From: an uncultured Bacilli bacterium
Lineage (GTDB): Bacteria > Bacillota_I > Bacilli_A > RF39 > UBA660
Direction: 5' to 3'
DNA length: 8,412 nt
Assembly (NCBI GenBank): GCA_948874605.1
Contig: CAQRXS010000058.1
Coordinates: 1 to 8,412 of the forward strand
Shown: in pieces, positions 1-5,515 of the stretch
Numbering within the stretch: the first letter of the stretch is position 1
How the letters are laid out: every line of letters starts with the position of its first letter
The notes under the pieces: model-generated
What the model saw: the letters and a program-made list of their open reading frames with translations, nothing else
What the model was told of the DNA's origin: nothing
Database searches by the model: none
Program-made: the position numbers and the translations under genes

Positions 1-14
1 CCCCCTAAAGTCAA
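1..14 (-). promoter_or_regulatory. Clipped third copy of the cassette promoter module
   Basis: The minus strand reads TTGACTTTAGGGGG and runs off the left edge. It matches the -35 box and the start of the G-run seen upstream of both surface-protein genes (at 1778-1791 in the nearer copy). The TTGACT box is at 9-14, 13 bases beyond the stop codon of the gene ending at 28. At least five C (plus strand) are visible; the true run length and the -10 box lie outside. By analogy with the other two copies, it should drive another gene of the same family to the left. Confidence 0.6.
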
Positions 15-27
15 GTTTTTTATATAT

Positions 28-1728
28 TTAAGGTGTAAGAACAGCACGAAACCCAACACCCGAATTCACTGAACCGGCAGTATAACTGAAAGCAAACACC
101 CCTGCTTCGGAACCAACGTCGTACGCATAGCCACGAACAAACCAAGGATTTATAGGAGTCACAAAGTACGTGTGGTCGGCATACCAGGAACTTATTTGTC
201 TTGCTATTTCGCTTATATACTTAATACCTTGGAAAGGCCCCATTTCTCCTGTGGCGTCCCCAAGGATTCTTCGAGTAAATTCTGATGAACTTGTTCCATA
301 TTGGTATTTATCGTAATATCGCTCTTCTAGCCAATTATGTCCATTATCTAAAGAACCACCTTCTCCATAACCACCAATAAAGCCTGAATTTAAAGAGGCA
401 TTTCTTCCACTTAATGGATTGTTATTTGTATCCGTCATGACTCCCATGACATATTCCCATGAACCGCCTGACATATCATAAATTCCAGTGATATTACCAG
501 TTGTACTAGCAAGTACTCCAACGCTAGTATTGTAAGGCCTAGTTATATCTTCTGTTGTTCCATATTTATTACATTCAATATTACTATTTGTCCATCCACA
601 AGTTGGCTCATTCACACTTGCATACCCTGTTAAAAATGAAGAATTATTATTAATTCTGACACTTGTTCCTGAACCATATTTACTATGTTGCAAATATGCT
701 ACGGCTCCCCACTCGGTATTTTTCATCATATGACTATCCAAGTTTCTTTTGTATTCATAAGAAGTATAAAAAATATTTCCAACATTTATGCTTTTCCAAC
801 TAACCTTATTTGGTTTGATTTGTACACCTGTTGGATTTTTACTATTATCAGGTTTATCATTTCCTTTACTTGTTTCAAACTTTCCAACCCAAAAGCCATT
901 ACTTGGGATACTTAAGAAGGCTGGATGAGTCATGTAGTCTCCTTCTTCACAATTGCCAATACTACCTGAAGTCATAGGAGTTGTACATTCTCCACTTACA
1001 GAATCAGTTGTATTATAATCACCGAATATAACTGGTATTTCATGTACCTTACTCTCATCAATTTCTGTTAATTCTGTATGCTCTTCTAAGTTCCATAACT
1101 GATAACGATATTTTGGTATCCATACAAAATAAGACTCGATATTCTCTTCTGGTATTACTTCATTATTTTGGTACTCTTTTTCATCTTTTAGTATTATAGC
1201 GTTCGCCCATTCTTTATTCTCATATTTATACCATTCTGTTTTTGTATCTGCTTTGTGTACGGTTCCATTTGTATCTATTGTGACCGGAATTAATTCATCC
1301 TTTATTACTGGATCCATTCCATTTAGTAGGGGCTCACTATACTCTTCTTTCTTTTTAAAATAGAAATTACATCTCGTCTTACTTTTATTATTAATTTTAT
1401 AATTACTATAATCAATCTTTGCAGTCCATGTTTCTTCATTCCAACTTACAGAAACATTATTTGTACAATTAGATTTCTCATTATTTAATATGTATCCACT
1501 ACCTTTCTTTGGCATTTCTAAAGATATTTCATTATCAATGTAATATGCGAAATATAAGTCTCCTGGATTTTCTATACTTCCACTTACCACATTAAAATTT
1601 TCTTTTACTTCGAATAAAGAATAAGACTGATACAGAAATACTCCAGTTATAAGCATGATACTAACAATTGTAAAAATTATAATTTGATTCTTTTTCTTAT
1701 TTTTTTCTTGAAACTTTTTTAGACTCAT
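28..1728 (-). CDS. Membrane-anchored surface protein with FGE/C-type-lectin-like C-terminus (paralogue 1)
   Basis: The product has 566 residues. A lysine-rich N-terminus (1-14) precedes one hydrophobic segment (about 15-37), so the protein is probably membrane-anchored with the rest outside. Residues 45-130 form a small domain with C88 and C120. Residues 200-209 read FVWIPKYRYQ, and 335-430 hold NTEWGAVAYL and DMSGGSWEYVMG, the pattern of the formylglycine-generating-enzyme/C-type-lectin fold family (compare its GNVWEW motif). Cysteines come in close pairs (C248/C260, C377/C386). The chain ends GFRAVLTP; the family's catalytic cysteines are not evident, so an enzymatic role is unlikely and ligand binding is the better guess. 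The last ~70 residues look hypervariable. The ATG at 1728 follows a weak GGTG ribosome site. The neighbour at 1807-3495 is a tandem paralogue. The ligand is unknown. Confidence 0.85.
   Translation of the reverse strand: MSLKKFQEKNKKKNQIIIFTIVSIMLITGVFLYQSYSLFEVKENFNVVSGSIENPGDLYFAYYIDNEISLEMPKKGSGYILNNEKSNCTNNVSVSWNEETWTAKIDYSNYKINNKSKTRCNFYFKKKEEYSEPLLNGMDPVIKDELIPVTIDTNGTVHKADTKTEWYKYENKEWANAIILKDEKEYQNNEVIPEENIESYFVWIPKYRYQLWNLEEHTELTEIDESKVHEIPVIFGDYNTTDSVSGECTTPMTSGSIGNCEEGDYMTHPAFLSIPSNGFWVGKFETSKGNDKPDNSKNPTGVQIKPNKVSWKSINVGNIFYTSYEYKRNLDSHMMKNTEWGAVAYLQHSKYGSGTSVRINNNSSFLTGYASVNEPTCGWTNSNIECNKYGTTEDITRPYNTSVGVLASTTGNITGIYDMSGGSWEYVMGVMTDTNNNPLSGRNASLNSGFIGGYGEGGSLDNGHNWLEERYYDKYQYGTSSSEFTRRILGDATGEMGPFQGIKYISEIARQISSWYADHTYFVTPINPWFVRGYAYDVGSEAGVFAFSYTAGSVNSGVGFRAVLTP
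31..237 (-). other. Candidate DGR-type variable region, paralogue 1
   Basis: These are the last ~70 codons (residues 498-566). Comparing the final 52 residues with paralogue 2, 21 differ, whereas only about one in ten differs in residues 330-430. Substitutions alternate with a fixed scaffold: WYAD, F-V, NPW, R, AYD, GS, AGVFAF, FR, LTP. By hand count, GC is about 49% over 31-180 against about 35% in the coding sequence at 301-360. A C-terminal variable patch in a C-type-lectin-like fold is the hallmark of DGR targets; the assignment is inferred, because neither template repeat nor reverse transcriptase is present here. Confidence 0.5.
1205..1281 (-). repeat. 77-bp block identical to 2975-3051
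   Basis: This segment (paralogue 1 residues about 150-175, around the HKADTKTEWYKYENKEWAN stretch) is base-for-base identical to 2975-3051 in paralogue 2, synonymous sites included, while both flanks differ. A second identical block of 62 bp pairs 900-961 with 2667-2728. Islands of identity inside otherwise diverged paralogues suggest gene conversion between the copies. Confidence 0.8.
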
Positions 1729-1730
1729 AT

Positions 1731-1763
1731 AAAAACACCATAGCTTTCTACTATGATGATTTT
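1731..1763 (-). promoter_or_regulatory. Leader hairpin covering the ribosome-binding site, copy 1
   Basis: On the minus strand, CATCATAG (1758-1751), a 7-base loop TAGAAAG, and CTATGGTG (1743-1736) form an 8-bp stem with one G-U pair; flanking AAAA/TTTT adds four more pairs after a U-U mismatch. The 3' arm contains GGTG, the only plausible ribosome-binding sequence for the ATG at 1728. Folding would therefore hide it. The predicted transcription start falls within the 5' arm, so only part of the stem may form. The function, translational control or weak attenuation, is inferred. Confidence 0.5.
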
Positions 1764-1791
1764 ATCATATACCCCCCCCCCCTAAAGTCAA
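1764..1791 (-). promoter_or_regulatory. Promoter with 11-base C/G run in spacer, copy 1
   Basis: On the minus strand, TTGACT (1791-1786) and TATGAT (1769-1764) are separated by 16 bases, a good sigma-A-type match near the ideal spacing of 17. Eleven of the 16 spacer bases are an unbroken G run. The predicted transcript start is about 7 bases after the -10 box, leaving a leader of roughly 28 bases before the ATG at 1728. Because spacing controls strength, gain or loss of one or two bases would alter expression. Confidence 0.65.
1772..1782. repeat. Homopolymer run of 11 C
   Basis: Eleven consecutive C on the plus strand sit inside the promoter spacer of the gene at 28-1728. Such a run stands out in AT-rich DNA. 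The equivalent place in the other cassette (3539-3545) reads CCCCTCC, interrupted by a T, and the clipped copy at the left edge has at least five C. Runs of this length are prone to slipped-strand mispairing; they are also prone to sequencing error, so the exact length is uncertain. Confidence 0.9.
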
Positions 1792-1806
1792 TATATTTGA
1801 TACATT

Positions 1807-3495
1807 TTATGGCGTTAATATCACGCGAAAGCTATCTCCCGAACCCGCTGAACCTTGACCAGGACCGAATGCAAACACTCCTGCACCTGAACCTCGATCA
1901 TAAGCTTCACTACGAGCGTGCCAAGGATTCACCGGAAGTACAAAATCTGCACGATCGGCATACCAGGAATTTAGGCGTCGCCCTGTTTGACTATCAGTTC
2001 CGCAAGGTCCTACCTCACCCGTAGCGTCACCTAGTATTCTTCTTGTGTACTCAGAAAAGTTTGTACCATACTGATATTTATCGTAATATTTTTCTTCGGG
2101 CCAGTCATACCCTGACTCTAAAGAACCACCTTCTCCATAATTTCCTTTAAATCCAGAATTATAAGCTTCATTATCCCCACTTAACGGATTTCCATTTTGA
2201 TCTACCATAACCGCCATAACATACTCCCATGAGCCTCCACTCATATCATATATTCCAGTAATGTTTCCAGTAGTACTAGCATGAACTCCGGTTTCCGTAT
2301 TATACGGTTTCGTTATATCTTCTGTTGTTCCATATTTATTACATTCCCGATTATCTGTATAACCACATGTAGGTTCATTTACACTTGCATAACCTGTTAT
2401 AAACGAAGAATTATTATTAATCCTTACACTTGTTTGAGACCCATATTTACTATGTTGCAAATAAGCTACAGCTCCCCACTCCGTATTCTTCATCATATGA
2501 CTATCTAGGTTTCTTTTATATTCATAACTTGTATAAAACATATTTCCAGCTTGTATATTTCGCCAACTACTTACATTTGGCTTGATTTGCACACCTGTTG
2601 GATTTATTGAGTTATCTGGATTATCATTTCCTTTACTTGTTTCAAACTTTCCTACCCAGAATCCTGTACTTGGGATACTTAAGAAGGCTGGATGAGTCAT
2701 GTAGTCTCCTTCTTCACAATTGCCAATATTTCCAGAAACCATAGGGGTGGTGCATTCTCCACTTACAGAATCAGTTGTATTGTAATCACCGAATATCACT
2801 GGAATTTCATGTACTTTACTTGTATCTATTTCTGTTAATTCTGAATACTCTTCTAAATTCCATAATTGATACCTATACTTTGGTATCCATACAAAATAAG
2901 ACTCGATATTATCTTCTGGTATTACTTCGTTGTTTTGATACTCTTTTTCATTGCTCGTTAATATAACAGCATTGGCCCATTCTTTATTCTCATATTTATA
3001 CCATTCTGTTTTTGTATCTGCTTTGTGTACGGTTCCATTTGTATCTATTGTTACTGGAACAAGTTCACCCTTTAATACTGGATTCATTCCATTTAATATA
3101 GGTTCTGTATATATTTCTTTTTCCCTAAAATATAAATTACATTTCGTTTTACTTGTTTCTTCAGCTTTATAATTACTATAGTCTATTTGAGCTATCCAGT
3201 TTTCATAATCCCATGATACTTTCACGCCATTATTACAATTTGATTTTTCATCTAAAGTATATCCACTTTCTTTGTTAGGCATCTCTAAAACTATTTCATT
3301 ATTTACGTAGTAAGCAAAAGATAGGTCTCCTGGATTCTTTACATTTCCACTTATTACATTAAAATTATTCTTTGTTTCAAATAAAGCATAGGATTGATAC
3401 AAAAATACTCCTGCTATAAGCATAATACAAACGATTGTAAAAATTATAATTTGCGATTTCCTCTTATTTTTTTCTTGAAATTTCTCTAAACTCAC
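1807..3495 (-). CDS. Membrane-anchored surface protein with FGE/C-type-lectin-like C-terminus (paralogue 2)
   Basis: The product has 562 residues, colinear with the gene at 28-1728: basic N-terminus (1-14), membrane segment (about 15-37), small ectodomain with C87 and C119, the FVWIPKYRYQ motif at 201-210, and the C-terminal FGE/C-type-lectin-like domain with NTEWGAVAYL (337-346) and DMSGGSWEYVM. It ends SFRVILTP. The start is GTG at 3495, chosen because it matches the paralogue's N-terminus exactly and follows a perfect GGTGAT ribosome site (3506-3501) five bases away. Extra cysteines (C23 in the membrane segment, C498 in the variable end) have no partner in paralogue 1. The stop codon is 15 bases from the -35 box of the next cassette. 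Role inferred: a cell-surface binding or recognition protein; ligand unknown. Confidence 0.85.
   Translation of the reverse strand: MSLEKFQEKNKRKSQIIIFTIVCIMLIAGVFLYQSYALFETKNNFNVISGNVKNPGDLSFAYYVNNEIVLEMPNKESGYTLDEKSNCNNGVKVSWDYENWIAQIDYSNYKAEETSKTKCNLYFREKEIYTEPILNGMNPVLKGELVPVTIDTNGTVHKADTKTEWYKYENKEWANAVILTSNEKEYQNNEVIPEDNIESYFVWIPKYRYQLWNLEEYSELTEIDTSKVHEIPVIFGDYNTTDSVSGECTTPMVSGNIGNCEEGDYMTHPAFLSIPSTGFWVGKFETSKGNDNPDNSINPTGVQIKPNVSSWRNIQAGNMFYTSYEYKRNLDSHMMKNTEWGAVAYLQHSKYGSQTSVRINNNSSFITGYASVNEPTCGYTDNRECNKYGTTEDITKPYNTETGVHASTTGNITGIYDMSGGSWEYVMAVMVDQNGNPLSGDNEAYNSGFKGNYGEGGSLESGYDWPEEKYYDKYQYGTNFSEYTRRILGDATGEVGPCGTDSQTGRRLNSWYADRADFVLPVNPWHARSEAYDRGSGAGVFAFGPGQGSAGSGDSFRVILTP
1810..2004 (-). 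other. Candidate DGR-type variable region, paralogue 2
   Basis: These are residues 498-562. By hand count, GC is about 53% over 1811-2030 and falls to 35% over 2041-2160, an abrupt step inside one reading frame. At residues 544-546 the codons GGT, CCT, GGT face AGT, TAT, ACT in paralogue 1: both first positions vary while the third-position T is kept, as adenine-specific mutagenesis of an AAT-AAT-AAT template would give. Other differing codons, and silent C/T changes such as GAC/GAT, do not fit a single shared template, so the two regions would need separate templates or long divergence. Confidence 0.5.
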
Positions 3496-3497
3496 AA

Positions 3498-3530
3498 AAA
3501 ATCACCATAGCTTTCTACTATGATGATTTT
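3498..3530 (-). promoter_or_regulatory. Leader hairpin covering the ribosome-binding site, copy 2
   Basis: The minus strand has AAAATCATCATAG (3530-3518), a 7-base loop, then CTATGGTGATTTT (3510-3498): a 13-bp stem with a single G-U pair. The whole GGTGAT ribosome site lies in the 3' arm, and more T follow. The structure is more complete than in copy 1. Predicted transcription from the adjacent promoter starts near 3524, inside the 5' arm, so that transcript would form about 7 bp; read-through RNA from the upstream gene would form the full stem and could be attenuated there. Confidence 0.55.
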
Positions 3531-3556
3531 ATCATATACCCCTCCTATAAAGTCAA
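3531..3556 (-). promoter_or_regulatory. Cassette promoter with short 14-base spacer, copy 2
   Basis: On the minus strand, TTGACT (3556-3551) and TATGAT (3536-3531) are separated by only 14 bases, shorter than the 16 in the other cassette, because the C/G run is shorter and broken (CCCCTCC on the plus strand, followed by TATAA rather than TAA). Spacing of 14 is poor for sigma-A-type recognition, so this copy is predicted to be weak. The -35 box contains the TGA stop codon (3555-3553) of the upstream phosphatidyltransferase gene. Confidence 0.55.
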
Positions 3557-4647
3557 GAATTTTTTCCAGAATTAATCTTAGAATCAATTCTCTTTTTAAT
3601 TTTTTTTATAGTCATCTTTTTTGTTTGATCGTACTCCTTATTCCGAAATATTTTATACAATGCTACGGGATGTAAAATAAAATCAATAGAATCTGCTTTA
3701 TCAACTAAAGTAAGCAACCATGCCTCTTTATTTCTTGGAATTTTTTTATTTAAAGGAAACATATGCGTAATCATAATACTTTCTATTTTAGGAGTCACAA
3801 TTTCCGTACCAAATATTTTTTTCGAATTTTCCACAGCTTCTTTTGCGTGTGTAAAAGCATGTTTTTTTAAAAAAGGTTTTTTTTCATGAGAATATTGCCA
3901 TGGCTTTTCATAAAAATCATGCAGAAGGCCCGCGATGGCAAGACTTTTATAATCCATACCAAGCCTTTTTCCTATACGATAGCAATCATAGGAAACACGA
4001 AGAACATGTGCATAGACCGATTCATTAATATGATGAGGATACTTTTTTCTTTTTTGCATTTCACTTTGAATTAAAATAGGCTCAATAATCTCATAAAAAT
4101 CTATGTAATCCGATTTAATCTCTTTTTTTTTTAGTCTTGTTGTCTGAATCCCAAAAATAAGGTAAGAAATTAACGTAACAACTTGCAAAATAACAGTAAT
4201 ATAAATAAATATATTAACATTAAGTCCTTGAAAAATAAGGCCAACAAAACCTAACAAAATAGTAATAAAAATTATCCAAGTTTTAAACTTCCCAACTAGC
4301 AAAGAAGCTGATACCCTCTTTTTAAAATAAAAATATAAATTTAACAACGCAATACAACACTCTAAAGCAAGTATATAAAAATAAGCATGATTTTTAATTA
4401 TTAAAATAATTAAAAGTCCAATAGCTAGCATTTTATCAGCTATCGCGTCTAATTTTGCTCCAAGTTCACTAGTAACATGCCAACGACGCGCTAAAATTCC
4501 ATCTATCGCATCTGTAAATGCAATAATAGTGGCAATAACAATTAAAATGATATATTGATTTAGAAGTCCTAGATAAATAACTATTGGTGTAAAAACAATA
4601 CGTAATATTGTTAGAATGTTTGGAATATATTTTTTAACTTTTTCCAT
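3553..4647 (-). CDS. CDP-alcohol phosphatidyltransferase fused to an HD hydrolase domain
   Basis: The product has 364 residues in two domains. Residues 5-170 are a multi-pass membrane CDP-alcohol phosphatidyltransferase with the complete signature D46-x2-D49-G50-x2-A53-R54-x8-G63-x3-D67-x3-D71, as in PgsA, which makes phosphatidylglycerol phosphate from CDP-diacylglycerol and glycerol-3-phosphate; the true acceptor is not evident. Residues about 205-325 are a cytosolic HD-type metal-dependent phosphohydrolase of a Firmicutes family: H214, H243-D244, the HA.THAKEA segment (263-271), H295 in THMFPL, and VDKADS with D316. The HD substrate is unknown. PgsA alone is usually about 180-200 residues, so the fusion explains the doubled length. 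The ATG at 4647 follows AGGGGA. The gene ends inside the -35 box of the next cassette. Confidence 0.88.
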   Translation of the reverse strand: MEKVKKYIPNILTILRIVFTPIVIYLGLLNQYIILIVIATIIAFTDAIDGILARRWHVTSELGAKLDAIADKMLAIGLLIILIIKNHAYFYILALECCIALLNLYFYFKKRVSASLLVGKFKTWIIFITILLGFVGLIFQGLNVNIFIYITVILQVVTLISYLIFGIQTTRLKKKEIKSDYIDFYEIIEPILIQSEMQKRKKYPHHINESVYAHVLRVSYDCYRIGKRLGMDYKSLAIAGLLHDFYEKPWQYSHEKKPFLKKHAFTHAKEAVENSKKIFGTEIVTPKIESIMITHMFPLNKKIPRNKEAWLLTLVDKADSIDFILHPVALYKIFRNKEYDQTKKMTIKKIKKRIDSKINSGKNS

Positions 4648-4670
4648 ATCAATTCCCCTAACTAGTATTC

Positions 4671-4699
4671 ATTATATCATAATTTTAAAAAAATAATAA
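4671..4699 (-). promoter_or_regulatory. Extended -10 promoter for the phosphatidyltransferase-HD gene
   Basis: On the minus strand, TGATATAAT (4679-4671) is a perfect TATAAT preceded by TGn, an extended -10 element. A poor -35 candidate, TTATTA (4699-4694), sits 17 bases upstream. It would give a leader of about 18 bases carrying the AGGGGA ribosome site. Confidence 0.55.
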
Positions 4700-4751
4700 T
4701 GTTTCTGTTAATTTAAAATAAACCGAACTGCTTAAATTGTATTGTAAAACT

Positions 4752-4871
4752 TTTCAAATGAAACATTTGCTACAAATAAAATTAGAATTTAATTTTAAAG
4801 GAGTCATAAAATTGCTTGACTAGCATATAATTTATAAACAAATAGAAAGGAATCTTATAGGTCATTTGAAA
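4752..4871. repeat. Inverted repeats in the divergent intergenic region
   Basis: The 245-bp gap 4648-4892 between two divergent genes contains CAAATG-AAA-CATTTG (4755-4769), a 6-bp-arm inverted repeat. In addition, TTTCAAATGA (4752-4761) recurs as its exact reverse complement TCATTTGAAA at 4862-4871, close to the plus-strand gene. Shared, spaced sites like this could be operator half-sites for a regulator acting on both genes. In AT-rich DNA chance is a real alternative. No RNA gene was seen in the gap. Confidence 0.3.
4826..4831 (+). promoter_or_regulatory. Possible -10 box for the yyaC-like gene
   Basis: A perfect TATAAT lies 61 bases before the start codon at 4893. No convincing -35 box sits 16-18 bases upstream; the nearby TTGACT (4816-4821) is only four bases away and cannot pair with it. 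If the gene is sporulation-controlled, as in Bacillus, another sigma factor may read a different sequence here. Confidence 0.3.
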
Positions 4872-4892
4872 CCTTAGATAATAAGTGATAGA

Positions 4893-5480
4893 ATGATACC
4901 TTACTTCTTACCAAAAGGAAAAATATCCCCAAAAGGGAAAAAATTACTAAACACCGATTTCAGTAAAACATCTATAGATGAAATGGCAAAAGATTTAAAA
5001 AAAAGAATAGAACTTCTGCAAAAAATTAAACATACAAAAGAAATACTACTACTTAACATTGGAACAAATTATACAGAGTATGCAAATTATGATACATTTG
5101 GTCCACGTATTGGAACTTATCTAGAAACTTTTATGAAAAACCAAAAGATTTCATGCTATGGTACTATGATAAAACCTATACATGCTTTAAACCTAAAGGA
5201 CTTTCTATCAAAAAATAAAATAGAACTTAAGCAAAAAGTAATACTTGTTACAGACGCCGCTATAGGAGAAATATATGATTATTTATCTATTAGCATATCT
5301 AATGGCAAAACCTATCCGGGTACTGCAACCAATAAAAAACTCCCTTCTATGGGAGATATTTCAATTTTAGGGACAACAACTATTGGAGAATCAAATCTCA
5401 ATATAGCAAACTTTGAAATCGAGGAACTTAGTGAAACTACAGCTCAAATCATAAAGAAAGCTTTAACAAATATAATATAA
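4893..5480 (+). CDS. yyaC: YyaC-like sporulation protein (DUF1256 family)
   Basis: The product has 195 residues and no signal peptide or membrane segment, so it is cytosolic. The DUF1256/YyaC family, related in fold to the germination protease GPR and hydrogenase maturation proteases, is recognised by motifs in order: LLNIGT (53-58), D67-TFGP (67-71), YGT (89-91), PIHALN (95-100), VTDAAIG (119-125), the PG..TNK.LP segment (142-151) and GDISILG (154-160). The usual IGTDRSTGDSLGP loop is replaced here by IGTNYTEYANYDTFGP, and DACLG by DAAIG, so it is a divergent member. In Bacillus the protein is made in the forespore; its substrate is not established. ATG 4893 follows AAGTGAT at the right register. 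The gene stands alone on the plus strand and ends 35 bases from the convergent neighbour, with no strong terminator visible. Confidence 0.85.
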   Translation: MIPYFLPKGKISPKGKKLLNTDFSKTSIDEMAKDLKKRIELLQKIKHTKEILLLNIGTNYTEYANYDTFGPRIGTYLETFMKNQKISCYGTMIKPIHALNLKDFLSKNKIELKQKVILVTDAAIGEIYDYLSISISNGKTYPGTATNKKLPSMGDISILGTTTIGESNLNIANFEIEELSETTAQIIKKALTNII

Positions 5481-5515
5481 AAAATAACGATTACGAAATG
5501 TTTCACTTTACTCTA

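Larger units (their letters stand above)
28..3556 (-). repeat. Tandem duplication of promoter-plus-surface-gene cassette
   Basis: Two units, each made of a promoter module, a hairpin leader and a ~1.7-kb gene, lie head to tail (about 28-1791 and 1807-3556). The units align along their whole length apart from small indels. Similarity is uneven: some blocks are identical, while the N-terminal ectodomain and the last ~70 codons are strongly diverged. The clipped module at 1-14 implies at least a third unit to the left. No transposase or terminal inverted repeats accompany the units. Confidence 0.85.

Noticed and set aside
28..1728. Active formylglycine-generating enzyme or sulfatase-modifying factor
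   Set aside because: The fold-family motifs are present, but the catalytic cysteine pair expected near the C-terminal GFR motif is absent and no sulfatase is nearby.
1731..1791. CRISPR array or transposon ends from the repeated intergenic module
   Set aside because: Only two full copies exist, 1.77 kb apart and each directly upstream of a paralogous gene; no transposase, spacers or target duplications are seen.
685..3172. Several plus-strand open frames of 62-76 codons (for example 1797-2024 and 2281-2508)
   Set aside because: They lie antisense inside the two surface-protein genes, have no ribosome sites or recognisable motifs, and recur at matching places because the genes are paralogous.
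3553..3555. TGA read as tryptophan (mollicute code)
   Set aside because: Tryptophans in all genes are TGG, and the phosphatidyltransferase-HD protein ends sensibly at this TGA; the standard bacterial code fits.
1..3556. A reverse transcriptase or template repeat completing the DGR inside this window
   Set aside because: No frame carries RT motifs (such as YxDD), and neither variable region has a second, A-rich near-copy elsewhere in the window.
5481..5515. Bidirectional terminator between the convergent genes
   Set aside because: Only a GAAA/TTTC match with a two-base gap is present; no stable stem followed by a U-run on either strand.
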